Shown: positions 1 through 5,742 of the stretch, one piece after another | How the letters are laid out: every line of letters begins with the position of its first letter | How positions within the stretch are numbered: the stretch's first letter is position 1 | NCBI GenBank assembly: GCA_023301785.1 | Contig: JALZUF010000141.1 | Span: forward strand, 1 to 6,078 | DNA from: Alphaproteobacteria bacterium | GTDB taxonomy: Bacteria; Pseudomonadota; Alphaproteobacteria; Micavibrionales; Micavibrionaceae | Length of the DNA stretch: 6,078 nt | Direction: 5' to 3' | Notes under the pieces: generated by a model | Database searches by the model: none | Told to the model about the DNA's origin: nothing | What the model saw: only the letters and a program-made list of their open reading frames with translations | Program-made: the position numbers and the translations under genes

Positions 1-133
1 TGTTGTTTTTCAGTCTATTCTGACTTGATTTTAGTGTGAGGAGAATTCAAAGTTAGCGAAAACCACACGGGACTTGCTCTTGACTTTTCTGTCAAGACAT
101 ACCACGAGCCACTGATACACACATCAGATCCCA
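1..133 (+). repeat. Probable 5' LTR, 3' portion or whole
   Basis: This is inferred from position. In copia-type elements the LTR ends in CA a few bases before the primer-binding site, which here begins at about 137. CA dinucleotides at 125-126 and 132-133 are possible ends. The window opens with TGTTG, a common LTR start, so 1-133 could be a very short complete LTR. It may equally be only the R/U5 part of a longer one. No TATA box or AATAAA signal was seen. A perfect 7-bp inverted repeat lies within it (78-97). Without a second copy this remains a placement rather than proof. Confidence 0.4.
78..97 (+). other. Inverted repeat in the putative LTR (7-bp stem)
   Basis: TCTTGAC at 78-84 is the exact reverse complement of GTCAAGA at 91-97, with a 6-nt T-rich loop (TTTTCT). 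If it lies in R/U5 it would form a hairpin near the 5' end of the genomic RNA. The pairing is seen directly; the role is unknown. Confidence 0.45.
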
Positions 134-136
134 AGA

Positions 137-148
137 GGTTATGAGCCT
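137..148 (+). promoter_or_regulatory. Candidate primer-binding site for a half tRNA-Met (anticodon arm)
   Basis: GGTTATGAGCCT at 137-148 is the reverse complement of AGGCTCATAACC. The 11 bases GGCTCATAACC match the anticodon loop (CUCAUAA, anticodon CAU) and flanking G/C pairs of eukaryotic initiator tRNA-Met as I recall it from yeast. Drosophila copia and Ty5 prime minus-strand DNA from an internal fragment of initiator tRNA-Met, and their sites share the core GGTTATG-GCC. The position, about 140 nt upstream of gag and downstream of a possible LTR end, fits. The flanks GAGG (135-138) and CCTC (146-149) mirror the tRNA stem around the 7-nt loop. No conventional TGG-type site matching a tRNA 3' end was found near 1-140. 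Confidence 0.65.
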
Positions 149-214
149 CGCCTAACTGCGAGCACAGAAAGTAACAGCTAGCACGCTCGAGAGAACTGAG
201 TTTGCTGGGCAAAG

Positions 215-242
215 TTTGGTCGAACCCGAGTTTTTGACCAAA
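215..242 (+). other. Leader hairpin, about 10 bp stem
   Basis: TTTGGTCGAA (215-224) pairs with TTTGACCAAA (233-242). There are seven perfect pairs at the base (TTTGGTC/GACCAAA), one G-T wobble and two A-T pairs, leaving an 8-nt loop CCCGAGTT. It is the strongest inverted repeat I found in the leader and lies 44 nt before the gag start. It could be a packaging or dimerisation stem-loop. Confidence 0.5.
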
Positions 243-261
243 AAGTTTTGAGATTGAAAAA

Positions 262-275
262 CCTCGCCCGTGAGG
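262..275 (+). other. Small hairpin just before the gag start codon
   Basis: CCTCG (262-266) can pair with TGAGG (271-275), giving four Watson-Crick pairs and one wobble around CCCG. It ends 10 nt before the ATG at 286. It is short and could be chance; any effect on translation is speculative. Confidence 0.25.
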
Positions 276-285
276 AGTAAAAATA

Positions 286-3200
286 ATGGCAGAGTCCTCC
301 AACAACATCACGGCGCTCATCAGAGGCATCTCAAAGTTCGATGGCTCACCCGCCAAGTTTCCTGACTGGAAGCGTGCACTTCGCGCTATGCTCAGGCTGG
401 GCCGTCCCGAAATTTTTTACATTTTGGACGGAGGCAAAAAACCGCAGGAAATTTATCAGAACGTTTCTGGTATCGAACGGACCGCGACTGCTGCGGGCAC
501 AGCAGCAGACACAGCACGGACACCCCTACGTACAAGAACTGGGGACGAAGACCTAGGTCAACAGGACCAAGGCGGACATCAAGGACTACAGGCAGGAGAC
601 ATACGGAGCGATGCAGAAGGTGGACTACAACACGAACTGCGGCAAGCTAGCCAGAGCCCTGCTCTTGACCTTGCAGCTGCCATGTACCGGCTCAGGACAG
701 CACAGCACGAGGACAGCACTTCTGGACCACTACTGCTTAACGAGGAGGAGATTGCTACCTGGAACAAGAACAACGCAGCACTCTTCAGCATTCTGTACCT
801 GACTACCGTTGGAGCAGCAGGGAGCTTGATGTCTAGGTTTGAGTCAAAATCAGGTGAAATCGCAGACGGGCAAAAAGCCTGGATATCTTTGTGTGACAAG
901 TACGAAAACAACTCAAGTCAGCGTCGCCGCACTCTCATGCGCAAGTTAGAACACTCACGCATGGAACCTGGGGAAGACCCTGATACGTATTTCGTTAGGA
1001 TCGAGCAGCTGATAGATGATCTCGCAGTACTGGACGAACCTATCACACAGCACCGCAAAATGGACGTCATTTTGAACGGACTGACCAGCGATTACAACCT
1101 TGTAAAGTTTCAAGCTATGAAAGACTCAGAACTCTCATTAGATGATCTCATACTGATGATGAGGAACCTATACGTAAACGGTCTCATCAGGAGACCAGGA
1201 TACACCAACCACAGAGGTTCAGCAATGTTCTCTGATGGTTCGATGACAATGGATAAATCCCGGCTGAAATGTCACGGCTGCGGAAAATTTGGCCATTTCA
1301 AAATCGACTGTCGTGCTAACACAGCAGGCAGGGGTAGACCCAGCAGGAAGGTAGACACATCTTCCACGAAAAAGACAACTGCTCGTAACACATGGTGTTC
1401 TTTCCATAAATCAACCTCGCATAATGATTCAGATTGTTACAAGCTGAAACAACTTGACACGATGCAACCACGTGCTGGAAATAAGTCACACGGGAACGCG
1501 CATACAGCGATGGCCCAGGCTTGGCACAAAAACGGTTCAGATCGTATGACACACACCCGGAGTCCCTGTGTCGGAAAAAGAAACACACCTAGCGCTGGAA
1601 ATAGACGCGACAATGGTAGAGAACATAAAGCAAACACTGCTGTACACACAGTGCAATCATATGACGAGGAACAAGAAACAGAAAAACACATGTATGCAGG
1701 ATCCGATGAAACGCATTCGGATGAATCAATGGGATTCTCTTTTTCGGTAGAAGACGCACAACAGATGCGCACAGAGCCCATGCAAAAGGCATGCGCTGAA
1801 GAAGCGCGCACATCGCGCAGAGCGACTCACCAACACAGCCAGAACAAGGCCACGGTACGAAAAGTCGTCCCGGAGACTACACGGAGAGAGACCGTACAGC
1901 CCGGAGGGACCGAGAATGGTTGGATACCCTCGGTACAAGAAGAAGAAGAGGAAATGGAAACTATGGGATTCGCATTTGCCTCACATACATCGCCAACATG
2001 CGAAGCGACTAACCAAAACAGCCAAAACATGGCTACGGTAGACACAGTCGTCACGACTACACGGGAACAGGCCGAGTCGGGAGAATCTGAGCGTGATACA
2101 GCACCCTCAGCACAAGGAAATATATCGTCACCACGCGAAACGACTAACCAAAACAACCGAAAAACGGATATGGTAGGAAAAGTCGTCACGACTACACGGG
2201 AACAGGCCGAGTCGGGAGAAACCGGGCGTTTTACAGCAACCTCGGTCGGGCATGAAACACCTCAAGAGTATTCATCGCCAAGAGAAACGCAGACTGCGTT
2301 TATATCGACGCACCAAGAACACAGTCTAAACATGACTATGGTGGTCGACAGCGGAGCATCAAGCCACTACGTGGACGACAAGCTCATCAAAGGAATCAAG
2401 ACAAGAATGTTCGAGTTTAAGATACTCGAGAAACCAAGTATCATCACCACTGCTGGGATGCATCAACTTCACGGAACAGCAACCGGAAAACTAAGGGTCA
2501 AGGTTACTGACTCACATGGCGAGAAGAAAACAGTTATTCTTCCCGTTACCATCGTAAGTGGGATAGGTAGACACCTATTTTCATCTGTAGCTGCACAAAC
2601 CAGAGGTTTCAAAACAACAATCTCTGACGATCCGAGTATCGAAAACAGCACCTACAAATTCCCACTGCACAAGAAAGGACAGCTCTTCATGATAAATATG
2701 GAGATATTGGAACGCCCACGGACTGCTACCACGCAGACAGCGCTGCTATCTAGCCAAACAACCATCTGGCATCAGCGTTTAGGGCATATTAACGAAGCAA
2801 GTATGAAAACACTTCGAGATCAACCTGGAACAGGAGTATCGTTCAAGGATCCCTTGACACCCTGTGGAACATGCGCCTTAGGCAAGAGCGCACAGAAGAA
2901 ACATCCCAAGACCAGCAACGAGACTACGACAACACCGTTCGAGCTCGTGTTTACAGACCTGGCCGGACCCTTCAAGACTGCATTGGACGGTTCGAGATAC
3001 ATCAGCAAATTCACCGACCACAACACCAGATTCAAGGCCGTCTACACCATACACAGCAAAGACCAAGCGTTCGAGACATTAAACTACTTCATCCAAGACT
3101 ATGTGATACCACAAGGACTTCGGATTCAACGGCTAAGGTGTGACAAAGGGGGTGAATATATGGCCCACTACTATCAAGACTTTTGTAAAGAAACTGGCAT

Positions 3201-5742
3201 TGTTCAAGAATTTGCCGCCACGAATACTCCCCAACAGAACGGGATATCAGAGCGCGACGGCAGGACCATACTGAATATGACAAGGTGTTTATTGGTAGAC
3301 ACAGGATTGCCGAAATATCTATGGGCTGAGTTGTGTGCAACAGCCACGTATCTGATAAACCGTGCACCGCACAGCGCCCTGAACGGCGACTCCCCATACA
3401 TGAGACTTTACGGTAAAGTTCCTAAGCTATCAGCACTACGCGTGATCGGGGCACGAGCCTTCGTGCACATCGAAACGCATATTCATAAATTAGAGAAAAA
3501 GGCTTGGGAAGGAATCATGGTAGGATACGGCAAGGACAGCCGGTCTTATCGCATCTACAATCCGCACAACCGCAGGATTACCGAAAGTAGAAACGTGACT
3601 TTCATCGAAACTCCCCCAAGGAACCTTACAAAAAGCAAGATTGACACGTCTCTCGCCGAAAACGAAGCCGAAAAGGATACAGCGCACGAGGAGGACGTAC
3701 TTGACCATCTGTCCTTAATCCAGTCAAGCTCAAACGGCGACACGCATCAATCAAAGCATTTTCTCAGCCAGTTGGAAGAGGTTCGCAGGAACGAACCACT
3801 GCACGAAGCAGGAGGAGCAAGTAGCACATCTACACCTCCATCGGAAGCATCTTTTGGCCAACCCTCCGAGATGGACCAACAACAAGAAGAAAACGATCAA
3901 GATATTACGCCAAGTTCTTCAGATCAACTATCGCCTACTCCAGAACAACGACAGTACGTCGTGATACCAAGGCAAACACGGTCAGCAGGACCGGTTCAGC
4001 CAACAACAGAAGAAGACATGAACGATAATTCGCGGGACGTCAGAGCCTTGCAACCATTCCTACGATCACCGGTAAGAGAAACTACCACCGACCATGCACA
4101 CGAAACACCGTCACCCGGACATGTTTCCTATGCATACATCACGCAAACTGCAGTTCAATCTAATCCCGATCCAGCTAGCATTCCTCTGCCCAACACATGC
4201 GCAGAAGCCAAAGCATCCGCTCAGGCAGAAATGTGGACCAAGGCAATGGACAAAGAGATGAACAGATTGAAAGAAAACGAAGTGTACGATCTAGTACCGA
4301 GATCTACTGTACCTTCAACCTGCAAGGTGATCGGAACACGTTGGGTTTACAAGGTCAAAAGCGACTTTACTTTCAAGGCTAGAATAGTATGTCAAGGCTG
4401 GAGCCAGAGACCCGGCATTGACTGCGGAGCTACCTTCGCACCGGTATGCCGTATCGAAAGCATACGGGTACTATTGGCCATAGCAACCCAGTTCGATTGG
4501 GACATATACATGTGTGATGTACAGAGTGCATTCTTACAAAGTCCAATCGATCAACCAACGTATTGCAAGCAACCACCCGGATACGAGGTACCTGGACAAA
4601 ATCCGTCCAATCCTCTGGTCATGAAACTAAAACAAGCAGTTTACGGCTTACGTACAGCCAGCCGGGTATGGTACACTACACTGGACAAAGCACTAACGGA
4701 ATTAGGCTTTGAGGCGACCAGAAGCGACCCTTGCGTCTACATATACAAAAAGAGCAACGGATTCGCATATCTCACGATATACGTGGATGACATCCTCCTA
4801 ACATCACCGGACAAGATACTACTCGGAGCGCTAAAGGCGAAATTAATGGAAAGGTTTTCCATGACGGATTTGGGAGAAGTTTCCCTTATACTAGGCATGA
4901 AAATTACACGAGACCGCGCGAAAAAGACACTGACCGTCAGCCAGACGGACTACACGAAGTCCATCCTCGACAAGTTCAACATGACCGACTGTTCACCGGT
5001 TTCCACACCAGGTGTAGGAGTCGAACTATCACCGGATCAACCAGCAGATATGCTACTGGACACTGAAGGCGTCAAACTCTATCAGAGTTTGGTAGGCTCA
5101 CTATTGTACGTTTCTCGGACAAGCCGATGGGACATAGCCTACAGCGTTTTACAGCTAACAAGGGCGACAAGCAAACCATCGAAATTACACTTAACTCGCG
5201 CTAAACATTGCCTCCGATACCTTAAAGGACACCCTACCTTGGACATCATTTTCAAACAGTGTGACAAGTTCACATTAGAAGGAATATGTGATGCCAGCTT
5301 TGCGTCTGACGTAAAGAAGCGGAGGAGCGTCAGTGGTTACATGTTCATGCTAGCAAATGCACCCATCTCTTGGGCTTCTTCACTTCAAACGCTCACGGCA
5401 TTATCAACCGTCGAAAGCGAACTTACTAGCATTGTGTACTGCGCAAAAGAAGCATGTCACCTGAGAGGCCTACTGTTTGAGTTAGGCGTCAATCGTTTTC
5501 AAACGATTAAAATATCGAACGACAACACAGGAGCAATGACAGCCATTGGCAACGAGACCATCTCAGCAAGAACAAAGCACCTGCAACTGAGGAAAGCATT
5601 TGCTGCTGACCTCCTGAATAAGGAGATAATTTCGATGAGCTACACGCCAACAGCAGAACTGATTGCGGATATTTTAACTAAATGTCTAAGCAAAGGTCAG
5701 CACGAGAAACTGGTATCACTGGTTCAAAACTACACAGCATGA
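286..5742 (+). CDS. gag-pol: Copia-type Gag-Pol polyprotein, single intact frame (1818 aa)
   Basis: This is the retrotransposon polyprotein. Gag forms the virus-like particle, protease cuts the precursor, RT/RNase H copies the RNA inside the particle, and integrase inserts the DNA in the nucleus. Domains in order: Gag N-terminus (about 10-60), Gag core (173-298), zinc knuckle (329-342), second Cys/His motif (371-384), repeat-bearing spacer (385-685), protease (D688), integrase (828-1108), linker (1109-1313), RT (about 1345-1576), RNase H (about 1590-1818). The ATG at 286 in AATAATGGC is the first ATG in frame and is followed at once by family-like sequence (FDGSPAKFPDWKRAL). Gag and Pol share one frame with no stop or frameshift between them. 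At 1818 residues it is longer than the roughly 1300-1500 usual for copia elements, and the two low-complexity linkers account for most of the excess. The stop is TGA. Residues about 63-150 are compositionally odd. Confidence 0.97.
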   Translation: MAESSNNITALIRGISKFDGSPAKFPDWKRALRAMLRLGRPEIFYILDGGKKPQEIYQNVSGIERTATAAGTAADTARTPLRTRTGDEDLGQQDQGGHQGLQAGDIRSDAEGGLQHELRQASQSPALDLAAAMYRLRTAQHEDSTSGPLLLNEEEIATWNKNNAALFSILYLTTVGAAGSLMSRFESKSGEIADGQKAWISLCDKYENNSSQRRRTLMRKLEHSRMEPGEDPDTYFVRIEQLIDDLAVLDEPITQHRKMDVILNGLTSDYNLVKFQAMKDSELSLDDLILMMRNLYVNGLIRRPGYTNHRGSAMFSDGSMTMDKSRLKCHGCGKFGHFKIDCRANTAGRGRPSRKVDTSSTKKTTARNTWCSFHKSTSHNDSDCYKLKQLDTMQPRAGNKSHGNAHTAMAQAWHKNGSDRMTHTRSPCVGKRNTPSAGNRRDNGREHKANTAVHTVQSYDEEQETEKHMYAGSDETHSDESMGFSFSVEDAQQMRTEPMQKACAEEARTSRRATHQHSQNKATVRKVVPETTRRETVQPGGTENGWIPSVQEEEEEMETMGFAFASHTSPTCEATNQNSQNMATVDTVVTTTREQAESGESERDTAPSAQGNISSPRETTNQNNRKTDMVGKVVTTTREQAESGETGRFTATSVGHETPQEYSSPRETQTAFISTHQEHSLNMTMVVDSGASSHYVDDKLIKGIKTRMFEFKILEKPSIITTAGMHQLHGTATGKLRVKVTDSHGEKKTVILPVTIVSGIGRHLFSSVAAQTRGFKTTISDDPSIENSTYKFPLHKKGQLFMINMEILERPRTATTQTALLSSQTTIWHQRLGHINEASMKTLRDQPGTGVSFKDPLTPCGTCALGKSAQKKHPKTSNETTTTPFELVFTDLAGPFKTALDGSRYISKFTDHNTRFKAVYTIHSKDQAFETLNYFIQDYVIPQGLRIQRLRCDKGGEYMAHYYQDFCKETGIVQEFAATNTPQQNGISERDGRTILNMTRCLLVDTGLPKYLWAELCATATYLINRAPHSALNGDSPYMRLYGKVPKLSALRVIGARAFVHIETHIHKLEKKAWEGIMVGYGKDSRSYRIYNPHNRRITESRNVTFIETPPRNLTKSKIDTSLAENEAEKDTAHEEDVLDHLSLIQSSSNGDTHQSKHFLSQLEEVRRNEPLHEAGGASSTSTPPSEASFGQPSEMDQQQEENDQDITPSSSDQLSPTPEQRQYVVIPRQTRSAGPVQPTTEEDMNDNSRDVRALQPFLRSPVRETTTDHAHETPSPGHVSYAYITQTAVQSNPDPASIPLPNTCAEAKASAQAEMWTKAMDKEMNRLKENEVYDLVPRSTVPSTCKVIGTRWVYKVKSDFTFKARIVCQGWSQRPGIDCGATFAPVCRIESIRVLLAIATQFDWDIYMCDVQSAFLQSPIDQPTYCKQPPGYEVPGQNPSNPLVMKLKQAVYGLRTASRVWYTTLDKALTELGFEATRSDPCVYIYKKSNGFAYLTIYVDDILLTSPDKILLGALKAKLMERFSMTDLGEVSLILGMKITRDRAKKTLTVSQTDYTKSILDKFNMTDCSPVSTPGVGVELSPDQPADMLLDTEGVKLYQSLVGSLLYVSRTSRWDIAYSVLQLTRATSKPSKLHLTRAKHCLRYLKGHPTLDIIFKQCDKFTLEGICDASFASDVKKRRSVSGYMFMLANAPISWASSLQTLTALSTVESELTSIVYCAKEACHLRGLLFELGVNRFQTIKISNDNTGAMTAIGNETISARTKHLQLRKAFAADLLNKEIISMSYTPTAELIADILTKCLSKGQHEKLVSLVQNYTA
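1270..1311 (+). other. CCHC zinc knuckle of nucleocapsid
   Basis: The motif is C329-x2-C332-x4-H337-x4-C342 (CHGCGKFGHFKIDC), the exact retroviral zinc-knuckle spacing. It binds one zinc ion and contacts the genomic RNA for packaging and annealing of the tRNA primer. It sits C-terminal to the Gag core as expected, and a Lys/Arg-rich stretch (343-369) follows. Confidence 0.97.
1393..1437 (+). other. Second Cys/His motif, C-x2-H-x4-H-x4-C
   Basis: WCSFHKSTSHNDSDC gives C371, H374, H379 and C384, a spacing like the zinc knuckle but with His replacing the second Cys. A 'WCxxHxxxxH....C' element after the knuckle occurs in several copia Gag proteins as I recall. All four residues could ligand zinc. 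A role in nucleic-acid binding is inferred from its position 28 residues after the knuckle. Confidence 0.7.
1729..2346 (+). repeat. Degenerate in-frame tandem repeats in the Gag-protease spacer
   Basis: Three related units and one partial unit are readable in protein and DNA. A shared core, T-x-Q-(5 to 6 residues)-(A/M)T-V-x-x-VV or similar, begins at residues 514, 575, 620 and, degenerate, 675. Units 2 and 3 are the closest: 40 nt are identical at 2046-2085 and 2181-2220, offset 135 nt (45 codons). Unit 1 is offset 183 nt from unit 2. MGFSFS (482) and MGFAFA (560) head units 1 and 2, and SSPRET heads units 3 (nt 2125) and 4 (nt 2272). All offsets are multiples of three. The last unit runs directly into the protease motif VVDSG. 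The segment is Thr/Glu/Gln/Ser-rich and probably disordered. Confidence 0.85.
2341..2640 (+). other. Aspartic protease domain
   Basis: The catalytic motif is VVDSGASSH with D688, matching the D-(S/T)-G-A-(S/T)-x-H pattern of copia proteases. It is followed by a short beta-rich domain and GIGRHLFS (about 759-766), the position of the conserved hydrophobic-Gly region that closes the active site. Such enzymes act as homodimers and cut the Gag-Pol precursor inside the particle. The domain covers about residues 686-785, the usual size of roughly 100 residues. Cleavage sites cannot be predicted here. Confidence 0.93.
2767..3624 (+). other. Integrase (HHCC zinc domain, DDE core, C-terminal region)
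   Basis: The N-terminal zinc domain has H829-x4-H834-x25-C860-x2-C863, starting at WHQRLGH and ending at CGTC. The catalytic core shows FTDLAGP with D891, RCDKGGEY with D953, and QQNGISERDGRT with E989. D953 to E989 leaves 35 residues, the classic D-D35-E spacing. The following region contains KAWEGIMVGYGKDSRSYRIYNP (from about 1072) and ESRNVTFIE (ending 1108), the usual copia integrase C-terminal block. The enzyme trims and joins the cDNA ends to host DNA. All catalytic and zinc residues are present. Confidence 0.96.
3610..4224 (+). other. Low-complexity linker between integrase and RT
   Basis: Residues 1109-1313 are rich in Ser, Glu, Gln, Thr and Pro, with runs such as SSSNGD, DQQQEENDQD and TPSSSDQLSPTPEQ and no recognisable fold. 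Copia elements normally carry a poorly conserved linker here, often with the R-(Q/T)-x-R-S motif seen as RQTRSAG, and then a YAY motif before RT (SYAYITQ here). It is probably disordered and may hold the integrase-RT cleavage site and a nuclear-targeting signal. Neither can be shown from the sequence. Confidence 0.75.
4225..5013 (+). other. Reverse transcriptase domain (RVT_2 type)
   Basis: The domain begins with AEMWTKAMDKEMNRL and the family hallmark GTRWVYKVK (W1353), then FKARIVCQGWSQ and TFAPV. Catalytic aspartates are D1411 in CDVQSAFLQ and D1501/D1502 in the YVDD box. VYGLRTASRVWY (1452-1463) is the copia counterpart of the usual YGLKQAPRAWY. The segment ends near SPVSTPG (about 1576). 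It copies the genomic RNA to DNA from the tRNA primer. The catalytic residues seen are intact. Confidence 0.97.
5053..5739 (+). other. RNase H domain (copia type)
   Basis: The connection segment (SLLYVSRTSRWDIAYSV, then HLTRAKHCLRYLKG) leads into the RNase H fold. Acidic residues are D1669 (ICDASFASD), E1712 with neighbouring E1710 (STVESEL), and D1746 (NDNTGAM), followed by TKHLQLR with H1765. The end carries the family motif ADILTK (1794-1799), a variant of ADIFTK, and closes at residue 1818. The domain degrades the RNA strand of the hybrid and leaves the polypurine primer for plus-strand synthesis. It appears complete. Confidence 0.95.

Larger units (their letters stand above)
149..285 (+). 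other. 5' untranslated leader between primer site and gag
   Basis: This short leader has no ATG of its own. The only ATG upstream of gag is at 141, inside the primer site, and opens a 4-codon frame closed by TAA at 153-155. Small inverted repeats occur at 147-151/158-162 (CTCGC/GCGAG), 215-224/233-242 and 262-266/271-275. In retroelements this interval usually holds RNA packaging or dimerisation signals. That role is inferred from position and the hairpins only. Confidence 0.55.
286..1437 (+). other. Gag region (capsid and nucleocapsid)
   Basis: These are residues 1-384 of the polyprotein. The N-terminal segment (FDGSPAKFPDWKRAL, then EIFYILDGGKKP) resembles the start of copia Gag proteins. 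The core at residues 173-298 has the UBN2-type Gag pattern: a long helix-rich stretch with WISLCDKYE, LMRKLEHSRMEPGEDPDTYF and MDVILNGLTSDY. In relatives this core builds the particle shell. Residues 63-150 between these parts are A/G/Q/T/R-rich with little family character. The mature Gag C-terminus is unknown because no cleavage site can be read from the sequence. Confidence 0.85.

Noticed and set aside
218..236. TGGTCGAACCCGAG as a conventional TGG-type primer site or tRNA B box
   Set aside because: It resembles a T-arm sequence but lacks one base of the B-box consensus, lies within a hairpin, and is further from a plausible LTR end than the half-tRNA site at 137.
15..356. Antisense open frame of 113 codons across the leader and gag start
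   Set aside because: It has no family resemblance and overlaps the well-supported gag start and leader hairpins on the other strand; a chance frame.
341..556. Forward frame-2 open frame inside gag as a separate gene
   Set aside because: Its first half lies over clear Gag sequence in frame 1 and it ends at TAG 554-556. Only the part of frame 2 after the stop looks protein-like, which is better explained by indels in gag.
1437..2189. Cluster of antisense open frames of 70-124 codons opposite the Gag-protease spacer
   Set aside because: They mirror a T-poor, A-rich coding strand, which lowers stops on the reverse strand. The proteins are Cys/Ser/Val-rich with no motif, so they are shadows of the polyprotein.
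1729..2346. Repeats considered as a CRISPR array
   Set aside because: The units are degenerate, unequal in spacing, in frame with a polyprotein, and lie in a eukaryotic retroelement.
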